From assembly GCF_003248355.1 (NCBI RefSeq), contig NZ_QKWY01000002.1, positions 806,001-870,000 of the forward strand: a DNA stretch of 64,000 bases, in the 5' to 3' direction. The translations under genes and the position numbers were made by a program. The stretch comes from Streptomyces sp. AC1-42W (lineage in GTDB: Bacteria > Actinomycetota > Actinomycetes > Streptomycetales > Streptomycetaceae). Below are positions 1-8,189 of the stretch, in pieces (within the stretch, counting starts at the first letter, position 1; the number at the start of each line of letters is the position of its first letter). The notes beneath the pieces were generated by a model. It was not told where the DNA came from. It saw nothing but the letters and a program-made list of their open reading frames with translations, and searched no databases.

Positions 1-48
1 CAGTACTTCCTGGACCTGGCGAGCCAGGCCGGGGTGTTCGTGAGGTAA
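1..48 (+). CDS. 3' end of an unidentified gene
   Basis: The window opens inside a reading frame that ends at TAA 46-48; the visible tail reads QYFLDLASQAGVFVR. A strong inverted repeat follows 20 bases later, which supports a real gene end. Fifteen residues are too few to name a family. Confidence 0.6.
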   Translation, partial: QYFLDLASQAGVFVR

Positions 49-67
49 CCGCGCGGCCGTACGAGAT

Positions 68-114
68 CGCCGGACGGGCTTGGCACCCTTGGGGGAAGTC
101 AAGCCCGTCCGGCG
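68..114 (+). terminator. Rho-independent-type hairpin after the first gene
   Basis: A perfect 15-bp inverted repeat (68-82 against 100-114, core CGCCGGACGGGCTTG) encloses a 17-base loop. There is no strong T run, as is common for Streptomyces terminators. It separates the upstream gene from the MITE-like element and recQ. Confidence 0.75.
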
Positions 115-131
115 TTGTCACAGGCGGCGCT

Positions 132-298
132 TAGGGTGTGTCCGACGGATCAGGGTCGGGAAGGGCGCGGCGTCTGGTGTGGTGCATCGCAAGGCGCCGA
201 AGCGCGGCGATAGCGGAGCTATCGGGGTGTTTCGGTAACGCGGCGAGGTGCCGCACCAGGCGTCGTGACCCCGGCCCTGATCCGTCGGACACACCCTA
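132..298. repeat. MITE-like 167-bp near-palindromic element
   Basis: Perfect 24-bp terminal inverted repeats (132-155 and 275-298, outer sequence TAGGGTGTGTCC) bound the element. Between them the arms keep pairing, with most mismatches being G-T wobble positions (about 166-190 against 240-265), and the centre is a perfect GATAGC-GGA-GCTATC hairpin at 209-223. No protein is encoded. The outer bases resemble ends of IS5-like elements common in Streptomyces, but that parentage is inferred. It lies 60 bp upstream of the recQ start and may affect its transcription. Confidence 0.75.
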
Positions 299-357
299 GG
301 GTGGCAGGGAGAGCGCTGGACGCAGCGGGAGCGGTGCGGTACCGGGGGAACAGAGCG

Positions 358-2421
358 ATGAGCGGGACGGGCGTGACGGACATGACCATCGACGGGACCA
401 CGGGCGGGGCGGCCGCCGCGGCCGAGAGCGAGGCGCGGCGCACGCTGCACCGTGTCTTCGGTTACGAGGCGTTCCGCGGCGAGCAGGAGGCGATCGTCGA
501 CCACGTGGTGGCCGGCGGGGACGCCGTCGTGCTCATGCCCACCGGCGGCGGCAAGTCCCTCTGCTACCAGATCCCGGCCCTGGTCCGGCGCGGCACCGGC
601 GTCGTGATCTCCCCGCTGATCGCCCTCATGCAGGACCAGGTGGACGCGCTGCGGGCGCTCGGCGTGCGGGCCGGCTTCATCAACTCCACGCAGGACTTCG
701 ACGAGCGCCGCTCGATGGAGGCCCAGTTCGTCGCCGGCGAGCTGGACCTGCTCTACCTCGCCCCGGAACGGCTGCGCCTCGACACCACGCTGGCGCTGCT
801 GGCGCGCGGCGAGGTCTCCGTCTTCGCGATCGACGAGGCGCACTGCGTCGCCCAGTGGGGCCACGACTTCCGCCCCGACTACCTCGCCCTGTCCGTCCTG
901 GGCGAGCGCTGGCCGGACGTCCCGCGCATCGCCCTGACGGCCACCGCGACGAACGCCACGCACCAGGAGATCACCCAGCGCCTCGGCATGCCCGACGCGA
1001 AGCACTTCGTGGCCAGCTTCGACCGGCCCAACATCCAGTACCGCATCGTCGGCAAGGCGGACCCGAAGAAGCAGCTGCTCTCCTTCCTCAAGGAGGAGCA
1101 CACCGGGGACGCGGGCATCGTCTACTGCCTGTCCCGCGCGTCCACGGAGAAGACCGCCGAATACCTCTGCCGCAACGGCATCGAGGCCGTCCCGTACCAC
1201 GCGGGGCTCGACGCCGGGACGCGCGCGGCCCACCAGTCCCGCTTCCTGCGCGAGGAGGGCCTGGTCGTCGTGGCGACGATCGCCTTCGGCATGGGCATCG
1301 ACAAGCCGGACGTCCGCTTCGTCGCCCACCTGGACCTGCCCAAGTCCGTCGAGGGCTACTACCAGGAGACCGGCCGGGCCGGCCGTGACGGCGCCCCGTC
1401 CACGGCGTGGATGGCGTACGGCCTCCAGGACGTCGTCCAGCAGCGCAAGCTCATCCAGGGCGGCGAGGGCGACGAGGCCTTCCGCCGCCGGGCCGCCGCC
1501 CACCTGGACTCGATGCTGGCCCTGTGCGAGACCGCGCAGTGCCGCCGGGCCCAGCTCCTCACGTACTTCGGCCAGGAACCGGCCGCCGCCTCCTGCGGCA
1601 ACTGCGACACCTGCCTCACCCCGCCCGAGACCTGGGACGGCACGGTGGCCGCGCAGAAGCTGCTCTCCGCAGTGGTCCGCCTCAAGCGCGAGCGGAACCA
1701 GAAGTTCGGGGCCGGCCAGATCGTCGACATCCTGCTCGGCCGCCGCACGGCGAAGGTCATCCAGTTCGACCACGACCAGCTCTCGGTGTTCGGCATCGGC
1801 GAGGAGCTGAACGAGGCGGAGTGGCGCGGCGTGGTCCGCCAGCTCCTCGCCCAGGGCCTCCTGGCCGTCGAGGGCGAGTACGGCACGCTGGTCCTCACGG
1901 AGGCGAGCGGCGCGGTCCTGGGCCGGGAGCGCGAGGTCCAGCTCCGCAAGGAGCCGAAGAAGCCGGCCGCCTCCCGGTCCTCGTCCGGCCGGGGCGAGCG
2001 CAAGCCCAAGGCGGCGGTCGCCGCCGATCTCCCCGAGACGGCCGTCCCGGTCTTCGAGGCCCTGCGCGCCTGGCGCGGCGCCCAGGCCAAGGAGCTGGGC
2101 CTCCCGGCCTATGTGATCTTCCACGACGCGACCCTGCGCGAGATCGCCACGGTCCGCCCGGCGACGCTCGGCGAACTGGGCGGCATCAGCGGCCTGGGCG
2201 AGAAGAAGCTGGCGACGTACGGCGAAGCGGTGCTGGAGGTGCTGTCCGGCCTCGCCCCGGCCACCCCGGCCACCCCGGACACCCCGGACACCCCGGCCCC
2301 CAGCACCCCGGACACCCCGGCCCCGGCGGCGAAGCCCCCGGCCCCCAGCACCCCGGCCCCCGCCGCCCCCGCTCACGACGCCGAGTTCGGCTGGGACGAG
2401 GAGCCCCCGGAGTACGAGTGA
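358..2421 (+). CDS. recQ: ATP-dependent DNA helicase RecQ
   Basis: A 687-aa superfamily 2 3'-5' DNA helicase of recombination and replication-fork repair. Walker A (PTGGGKS, about residues 61-67), the DEAH box (159-162, followed by CVAQWGHDF), the helicase C-terminal half, a four-cysteine zinc site (CETAQC ... CGNCDTC, about 385-420) and a C-terminal HRDC domain (about 560-630) are all visible. The tail is a low-complexity Pro/Thr/Ala repeat ending in an acidic stretch. Start ATG 358 is chosen because GGGGGAA lies 7 bases upstream; longer upstream reading runs into the MITE-like element. ATG 382 is an alternative. Confidence 0.93.
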   Translation: MSGTGVTDMTIDGTTGGAAAAAESEARRTLHRVFGYEAFRGEQEAIVDHVVAGGDAVVLMPTGGGKSLCYQIPALVRRGTGVVISPLIALMQDQVDALRALGVRAGFINSTQDFDERRSMEAQFVAGELDLLYLAPERLRLDTTLALLARGEVSVFAIDEAHCVAQWGHDFRPDYLALSVLGERWPDVPRIALTATATNATHQEITQRLGMPDAKHFVASFDRPNIQYRIVGKADPKKQLLSFLKEEHTGDAGIVYCLSRASTEKTAEYLCRNGIEAVPYHAGLDAGTRAAHQSRFLREEGLVVVATIAFGMGIDKPDVRFVAHLDLPKSVEGYYQETGRAGRDGAPSTAWMAYGLQDVVQQRKLIQGGEGDEAFRRRAAAHLDSMLALCETAQCRRAQLLTYFGQEPAAASCGNCDTCLTPPETWDGTVAAQKLLSAVVRLKRERNQKFGAGQIVDILLGRRTAKVIQFDHDQLSVFGIGEELNEAEWRGVVRQLLAQGLLAVEGEYGTLVLTEASGAVLGREREVQLRKEPKKPAASRSSSGRGERKPKAAVAADLPETAVPVFEALRAWRGAQAKELGLPAYVIFHDATLREIATVRPATLGELGGISGLGEKKLATYGEAVLEVLSGLAPATPATPDTPDTPAPSTPDTPAPAAKPPAPSTPAPAAPAHDAEFGWDEEPPEYE

Positions 2422-2467
2422 GCCGGCCCCTGCCGTCTCGGCCGCTCCGGCCGCCCCGCAGGCCCCC

Positions 2468-3613
2468 TCAGCCGGTCGGGGTCACCCGGCCCGATACCTC
2501 GCCGAGGCCCACCCGCGTGCCGTCCGGTCCGGGGGCCCAGGCGGTGAGGGTGACCGTGTCGCCGTCCTCCAGGAAGGTGCGCTTGCCGTCCGGGAGGTCC
2601 AGCGGGTCGCGGCCGTTCCAGGTGAGTTCGAGGAGGCAGCCGCGCTGGCCCGGCTCGGGTCCGCTGACAGTGCCCGAGGCGTACAGGTCGCCGGTGCGCA
2701 GCGAGGCGCCGTTGACCGTCATCTGGGCGAGCTGCTGCGCGGCCGTCCAGTACATCGTGGCGAACGGCGGCTCCGCGACGACGTGCCCGTTGATCGCGAC
2801 GGACATCCGCAGGTCGTAGCCGCCGGGCTCGTCCTCGGCGGAGTCGTCCAGATAGGGGAGGACCGGGAGGTCGCGGGCGGGCGGCGCGGTGCGGGCGGCG
2901 TCCTGGGCCTCCAGCGGGGTGACCCAGGCGGCGACGGAGGTCGCGAAGGACTTGCCCAGGAACGGGCCGAGCGGGACGTACTCCCAGGCCTGGATGTCGC
3001 GCGCCGACCAGTCGTTGAGCAGCGAGATCCCGAAGACGTGGTCCCGGAAGTCGGCCAGCGGCACGGGCGTGCCCTGCTCGGAGGGGGTGCCGACGACGAA
3101 GCCGACCTCCGCCTCGATGTCGAGCTTCCCGGACGGGCCGAAGACGGGCGCCGGGTCGGCCGGGGCCTTGCGCTGTCCGGCCGGGCGGACGACCTCGGTG
3201 CCGGAGACCACGACGGTGCCCGCGCGCCCGTGGTAACCGATCGGCAGGTGCTTCCAGTTGGGGGTGAGGGGCGACTCGGCGTCCGGGCGGAAGATCCGGC
3301 CGACGTTGGAGGCGTGGTGCTCGCTTGCGTAGAAGTCCACGTAGTCCGCGACCCGGTACGGCAGATGCGGCGTCACCGTGTCCAGGTGGTGCAGCAGCGG
3401 TTCCATGTCCGCGCGGTGGGCGGGGACGGTCACCCAGGCGGTCAGCGCGCGGCGCACATCGCGCCAGGCGGTGCGCCCGGCCCCGAGCAGGGCCATCAGG
3501 TCGGGCTGGGCCAGCAGCCGGGCGTAGGGCGAGCCGAGGGCGAGCGCGGCGGCCCCGGCGTCCAGGACGTGGTCGCCGATGCGGACGCCGACGCGCGGCT
3601 CCGGCCGGTCGGG
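2468..3613 (-). pseudogene. fahA: Fumarylacetoacetase, 3' part (gene split by IS607 element)
   Basis: This fragment encodes residues 29 to the end of fumarylacetoacetase, the last step of the homogentisate (tyrosine/phenylalanine) pathway, which splits fumarylacetoacetate into fumarate and acetoacetate. Recognisable features are PDRPEPRVGVRIGDHVLDAG, YVDFYASEHHASNVGRIF and NDWSARDIQAWEYVPLG. The start codon and first 28 codons lie 2.3 kb away at 5911-5994. Joining the two pieces gives exactly 410 codons in frame, so the mobile element is the only visible lesion. As it stands the protein cannot be made whole. Confidence 0.92.
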
Positions 3614-3686
3614 GGTGGTCAACTGTGCGCCTATACAGTCGATTGAGTGAGTGTTAAAGCGCTTGAGCGATGTTACGATCTTGCTC

Positions 3687-4265
3687 GTGAACCTTACGGA
3701 GTGGGCTGAAGCGAACGGTGTGCATCGGCAGACCGCGTATCGATGGTTCCGTGAGGGAACGTTGCCGGTGCCTGCGGAGCGGGTCGGACCGCGCACGATC
3801 CTGGTGAACATCGAAGCGAACTCCTCACCGTCCGTGACGGGTGGTGTGGGCTTGTATGCCCGTGTCTCCTCGCACGATCGGAAGCAGGACTTGGAGCGCC
3901 AGACGGCCCGGCTCGCCCAGTGGGCCGCGAAGGCTGGGCACCGGGTCGTGCGGATCGAATCCGAGATCGCTTCCGGTATGAACGGCTCGCGTACCAAGGC
4001 CCGTCGTCTGCTCGCCGATCCGGACGTGGCCACGGTCGTGGTCGAGCACAAGGACCGGCTTGGCCGGATGAACGTCGAACTGGTCGAGGCCGCGCTTGCC
4101 GCTTCCGGGCGTCGTCTGGTGGTTCTGGACGAGGGCGAAGTCGAAGACGATCTGGTGCGGGACATGGTCGAGGTGCTGACCTCGTTCTGCGCCCGCCTGT
4201 ACGGCCGGCGCTCCGCGAAGAACCGGGCGGAGAAGGCTCTTGAGGCGGCTGCCGCCGATGACTGA
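3687..4265 (+). CDS. tnpA: IS607-family serine recombinase (TnpA)
   Basis: A 192-aa transposase. An N-terminal MerR-like helix-turn-helix (EWAEANGVHRQTAYRWF, about 4-20) is followed by a small serine-resolvase catalytic domain starting at GLYARVSSHDRKQDLERQ, which holds the nucleophilic serine, and later KDRLGRMN. The GTG at 3687 gives the usual VNLTEWA family start; a longer frame from GTG 3651 is possible but atypical. TACGAT at 3674-3679 could be a -10 box for a nearly leaderless mRNA. The stop overlaps the tnpB start by 8 bp (ATGACTGA). Confidence 0.9.
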   Translation: MNLTEWAEANGVHRQTAYRWFREGTLPVPAERVGPRTILVNIEANSSPSVTGGVGLYARVSSHDRKQDLERQTARLAQWAAKAGHRVVRIESEIASGMNGSRTKARRLLADPDVATVVVEHKDRLGRMNVELVEAALAASGRRLVVLDEGEVEDDLVRDMVEVLTSFCARLYGRRSAKNRAEKALEAAAADD

Positions 4266-5906
4266 GCCGAAGAAGAAGCAGCTCCGCACCATCGACGCGC
4301 CGTTCGTCGCCCCGGCCCGTCCGGTGTCGCGATCCGCGACCGGCTCAAGCACCTCACGCCGGAAGACGACAAGGTGCTGCGCCTGGTCGGCGGACACCTC
4401 GGACACCTGGCGTCCCGCGATCTCAAAGCCCGCTGCCAGGACGCGGGCGACCATTCCACCGATACGTGGGCGGCGCGTAAACAGGGCCTGACGGCAGCCT
4501 CGTCCTCGCGGTGGGCCGGAGCCATTACGAAAGCCACGCACGATCAATGGGCGCTCTCACGTCGCTGCCGGCTCGCCCACATCCAGGGCCTTGAGGCCGG
4601 TGTCCGCACGCTGACGCACCGCCTCTCGCAACCACTCGGCGAGAAGGGCACCAAGCGTGCCCTGGGCGGCTACCGCTCCAAGAGCGAGTGGTTCCGGAAA
4701 GCTCGACGCCTGACGATCCTGGAACACCGCCTCGACGTCGCGCGTGCCGACCGTGAGAACGGTGTCGTGCATGTCGTGCGTGGCGGCCGGAAACTGCTGG
4801 GCAACCGGCACAACCTCGAAGCCGCCCGGCTCACCGAGGCCGAGTGGCGGGAACGCTGGGAGGCCGAGCGTTGGTTCCTCGCGGCCGACGGCGAGTCGGG
4901 GAAGCGGTATGGGAACGAGACGATCCGCGTCACCCCCGACGGCGAGGTGTCCATCAAGCTCCCGGCCCCGCTCGCGGAGCTGGCGAACGCCAAGCACGGA
5001 CGCTACGTCCTCACCTCGAAGATCGCGTTCGCGCACCGGGGCCAGGAATGGGCCGACCGCATCGAGAGCAACCGGGCTGTGGCCTATCGCATCCACCTCG
5101 ATGTGGAGCGTGGGCGCTGGTACCTCACCGCCTCGTGGCAGCGACCGGTGGTCCGGACGATCCCACTTCAGACCGCACGCGCAGCAGGCATGATCGGCGT
5201 CGACACGAACGCCGACCACTTCGCCGCCTACCGGCTCGACATCCACGGCAACCCGGTCGGAGACCCGCGCCGCTTCTTCTACGACCTGTCCGGCACCGCT
5301 GAACACCGTGACGCGCAGATCCGGCACGCCATCACCCAGGTCCTGTACTGGGCGAAACGCTGTGGCGTCGCCGCCATCGGCATCGAGAACCTGGACTTCA
5401 CCACCGAGAAGACCCGCGAGAAGCATGGTCGCAAAAAGCGGTTCCGGCAGCTCATCTCCGGCATTCCCACCGGGAAGCTGAAGGCCCGACTGGTCTCGAT
5501 GGCAGCCGAGGCCGGTCTGAGTATTGTCGCGGTCGATCCGGCCTACACCTCGATGTGGGGCGACCAGCACTGGCGCAAGCCGCTGACCGCCCCACGACGA
5601 AAGATGTCCCGTCACGATGCCGCCGGCATCGCGATCGGGCGACGCGCCCTCGGGCACCCGATCCGGCGACGGACGGCACCGCCCCCGCAGCACCAGAGTG
5701 ATGCAGCGGGGCATCGGACCGTACAGGCCGATCGTGGTATCCCAGGGCGTGAGGAAACCCGCCCACCCGTCACGGAACGTGCACACGATGCACTCTGCCA
5801 AACGGGGACACAACAGGGAACGCGGGGGACCAGCGCATCCAAAACCGTTCGGGATGCGCGCAGTACCAGGCAGTGGGTCCAAGACCCACTCCTGCTCACT
5901 GATTAG
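4258..5906 (+). pseudogene. tnpB: IS607-associated TnpB nuclease, frameshifted
   Basis: An RNA-guided nuclease-like accessory protein. Translation from ATG 4258 (MTEPKKKQLRTIDAPFVAP) leaves frame near 4325; the homologous continuation (GVAIRDRLKHLTPEDDKVLRL) lies in the next frame, so one G appears to be missing in the CCGGTG stretch. With that base restored the gene would be 550 codons. The RuvC-like acidic residues are present (GVDTNADH, IENLDF, SRHDAAGIA), but the usual four-cysteine zinc finger is absent. A shorter protein from GTG 4374 (510 aa) remains open. A sequencing error or programmed frameshift cannot be excluded. Confidence 0.8.
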
Positions 5907-5910
5907 GAAC

Positions 5911-5994
5911 GGTGGAGAACACGCCGTAGGGCAGGTTGTGCGGGCCGAAGGGATCGTCCTCGGGCACATCGAGCGGGCTGCTCTGCTCGGGCAT
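5911..5994 (-). pseudogene. fahA: Fumarylacetoacetase, 5' part (first 28 codons)
   Basis: Reading leftward from ATG 5994, the 28 codons MPEQSSPLDVPEDDPFGPHN...YGVFST form the N-terminus of fumarylacetoacetase. The frame then enters the IS607 element and stops after a few codons (VPNQ-stop). The sequence resumes at 3613 with PDRPEPRVG. GAGG lies 9-12 bases upstream of the ATG as ribosome binding site. Confidence 0.9.
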
Positions 5995-6013
5995 CTGTCG
6001 CTGCCTCGCTTTC

Positions 6014-6055
6014 CGGGTCGCTTGCATGACACGTCGGGTCGCTTGCACGACACGT
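6014..6055 (-). promoter_or_regulatory. Tandem 21-bp direct repeat upstream of fahA
   Basis: Two adjacent copies (6014-6034 and 6035-6055) share 20 of 21 bases; each begins CGGGTCGCTTGCA and ends GACACGT on the + strand. They lie 20-61 bases before the fahA start, where an operator would be expected. The regulator is unknown; an IclR- or MarR-type homogentisate regulator is a guess. Confidence 0.55.
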
Positions 6056-6155
6056 TACGTCGGGGCCGTTGCCCGGGCGGTGTGCCTGACGGCCGCCACC
6101 CGGACGGTGCCCCGACCATCCCCAGTGCCCCGGAAAGTACGCCCTACCCGTCGTG

Positions 6156-8180
6156 TCACCCGGAGGTGCGCGGGATGCTCTTCTCCCAGGTGCGGTGGAA
6201 GACGACCTCGCCGCCCTCGGTGCAGACGACCTCGTCGGTGGTGTGGAAGGCGTCGGCGTCGGCGGTGATCTCGGAGCGGGTGTCGATCTGCACGTCCCAG
6301 GACATCTCCGGCCGGTGCAGCCGGATCGTCCAGTCGGAGCGGGTGCGTGCGGAGAGCGGGTCGTCCTCGCGGACGGTGTACGTCTCCCGCGCGTCCTCGG
6401 TGAACTCCAGGCCGTCCGGGTAGACGCGGGTGCCGCCGTAGCGCGGGTCCACCTCCAGGCGCCACTCGCCCGCGGCGACATCGCGGACCACCAGCCGCTC
6501 CGGGCGCGGCGTGTCCAGCGTCTCCGGGTACACCACGCCCAGCGGTTCGGCCTGCTCCGGCTCATCGAAGGAGATCGCGGGGTCCTCGGTCTCCCCGCGC
6601 ACCGGGAGTTCGACGAGGCTGCCGTCCGCCTCCAGGGTGAAGCCCGCCGAGCCGGCCTGCGGCCAGATCCAGGGCCAGTACGAGGAGGAGACGGCGAGCC
6701 GGATGCGGTGGCCGGGCGGGAAGGTGTGGCCGATGCCGTTCAGCTCGAAGGTGACGTCCTCGGTGGCGCCGGCGGGCCAGTCCTCGGTGCGGTCGCGGCC
6801 GTTGCGGGCGGCCAGGTTGAGCGCGCCGCGCGTGACGAGGGTGGAGGAGCCGTCCGGGGCGACATCGCAGAGCCGGGCGATCGCCTGACCGCGCGGCACG
6901 TCCATCCGGATGCGCAGCCGCACCCTGGGCCGGCCCAGGATCTCGATGGGCGCGTCGGCCACCGGGAACTCGAAGCAGAGCGACTTGGCGTCCTCGTCGC
7001 GCTGGTCGGGCGGCAGATCGGCGTCGTTGCCGAAGGGGAAGAAGCGCCCGGCGTCGAGCCCGGTCTGCTGCGGCGAGCGGACGAGCTGCGGGCCGCCCTG
7101 GAGGGCGTACGCCACCGGGGTGATGTTCTCCGAGGGCCAGGCGTTCTCGGCGGCCCAGCGGCCGGGCAGCGTCTCGTAGACGGTGGCGGGCGGGTGCGAC
7201 TCGCTGATCCAGGCCCGCAGCAGCGGCTCCTCCAGGACTCCGGTGTCCTTGTCCTTGAGGTGCTGGTCCCACCAGCGCAGGGTCTCCTGGAGGAAGCCGA
7301 TGGCCGGTCCGGGCGGCAGCCCCCGGTCGGGGTACTGGTGCGACCAGGGCCCGATGATGCCGCGCACCCGCGCCGGGTCCAGGTGCTCGACGAGCCGGAG
7401 AACGGTGTCGCGGTACGGGTCGTGCCAGCCGCCGACCGCGAGGACGGCGGCCTCGACGGCGGAGTAGTCCTCGCAGACGCTGCCGTGCTTCCAGTAGGCG
7501 TCGCGGGTCTGGTGGGCGAGCCAGGTGTGGATGAAGGGGTTCACCGCCTCCAGCCGGTCGAGCCACATCTTCCGCCAGTCGCCGCCGACGTCCGCCGGGT
7601 CGGGCGGCCGGCAGACGAAGGCCAGCATGGTGGCCGCCCAGGCGTGCATGTCCACGGCGAGGACCGAGCCGCCCATGTAGTGGACGTCGTTGTCGTAGCG
7701 GTCGTCGGTCGAGCACACGGTGACGACGGCCTTCAGCGGCTCCGGGGCCAGCGCGGCGATCTGGAGCGAGTTGAAGCCGCCCCAGGAGATCCCGAACATG
7801 CCGACCCGGCCGGAGCACCACTCCTGCTGGGCCAGCCAGTGGATGACGGCCACCCCGTCCGCCAGCTCCGTCGCGTCGTACTCGTCGCCCGGCATGCCCT
7901 CGCTGTTGCCGTGGCCGCGCACGTCCACCCGGACGGAGGCGTAGCCGTGTCCGGCGTACCAGGGGTGGCGCTGCCAGTCGCGCGGCGCGGTCCAGTCGCT
8001 CAGCCGGTACGGCAGGTACTCCAGGAGCGCGGGCACGGGCTCGTCCGTGACCGGCCGCCAGATCCGCGCGTACAGCTGGGTGCCTCCCCCAGAGCTTGAA
8101 GCCTGGGAGGTGCCCCCTTCGAGCGGGATGTAGAGGTCCTCGTGGGTCGTCTCGTACGGGAACGCGGTCTGGATGTGCAT
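6156..8180 (-). CDS. CocE/NonD family hydrolase (X-Pro dipeptidyl-peptidase S15-like)
   Basis: A 674-aa alpha/beta hydrolase with the nucleophile elbow GISWGG (Ser132), a preceding RVDVRGHGNSEG oxyanion region, a catalytic Asp/His area (GGWHDPYRD, GPWSHQYPD) and a C-terminal jelly-roll domain typical of X-Pro dipeptidyl-peptidase/cocaine esterase proteins. No signal peptide is seen. GAGG precedes ATG 8180, and the upstream transporter gene stops 9 bases before, so the two are probably co-translated; this suggests cleavage of imported peptides. Residues 22-34 (GGTSQASSSGGGT) are encoded by an inserted palindromic repeat. The exact substrate is unknown. Confidence 0.85.
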   Translation of the reverse strand: MHIQTAFPYETTHEDLYIPLEGGTSQASSSGGGTQLYARIWRPVTDEPVPALLEYLPYRLSDWTAPRDWQRHPWYAGHGYASVRVDVRGHGNSEGMPGDEYDATELADGVAVIHWLAQQEWCSGRVGMFGISWGGFNSLQIAALAPEPLKAVVTVCSTDDRYDNDVHYMGGSVLAVDMHAWAATMLAFVCRPPDPADVGGDWRKMWLDRLEAVNPFIHTWLAHQTRDAYWKHGSVCEDYSAVEAAVLAVGGWHDPYRDTVLRLVEHLDPARVRGIIGPWSHQYPDRGLPPGPAIGFLQETLRWWDQHLKDKDTGVLEEPLLRAWISESHPPATVYETLPGRWAAENAWPSENITPVAYALQGGPQLVRSPQQTGLDAGRFFPFGNDADLPPDQRDEDAKSLCFEFPVADAPIEILGRPRVRLRIRMDVPRGQAIARLCDVAPDGSSTLVTRGALNLAARNGRDRTEDWPAGATEDVTFELNGIGHTFPPGHRIRLAVSSSYWPWIWPQAGSAGFTLEADGSLVELPVRGETEDPAISFDEPEQAEPLGVVYPETLDTPRPERLVVRDVAAGEWRLEVDPRYGGTRVYPDGLEFTEDARETYTVREDDPLSARTRSDWTIRLHRPEMSWDVQIDTRSEITADADAFHTTDEVVCTEGGEVVFHRTWEKSIPRTSG
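8078..8117. repeat. REP-like 40-bp palindrome inside a coding region
   Basis: GGGTGCCTCCCCCAGAGCTT and its imperfect mirror (CCTGGGAGGTGCCCCC) form a hairpin. Similar GGGGGCACCTCCCAG palindromes are dispersed in many Streptomyces genomes (from memory). Here it is translated in frame within the hydrolase N-terminus. Confidence 0.7.
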
Positions 8181-8189
8181 GGGCGTACC

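Larger units (their letters stand above)
3614..5910 (+). mobile_element. IS607-family element inserted in fahA
   Basis: A 2,297-bp element carries a serine-recombinase transposase and a TnpB-like gene, the standard IS607 content. GGTGG occurs at both junctions (3614-3618 and 5911-5915). Deleting 3614-5910 rejoins the flanking gene perfectly. IS607 elements are known to insert at GG-containing sites without making long target duplications, which fits. The left end contains partly repeated TTGAG(T/C)GA motifs (about 3643-3672), possible transposase-binding repeats. Confidence 0.9.

Noticed and set aside
118..2376. A 752-residue open frame opposite recQ
   Set aside because: Gly/Arg/Ala-rich shadow of GC-rich codons; recQ on the other strand has all helicase motifs.
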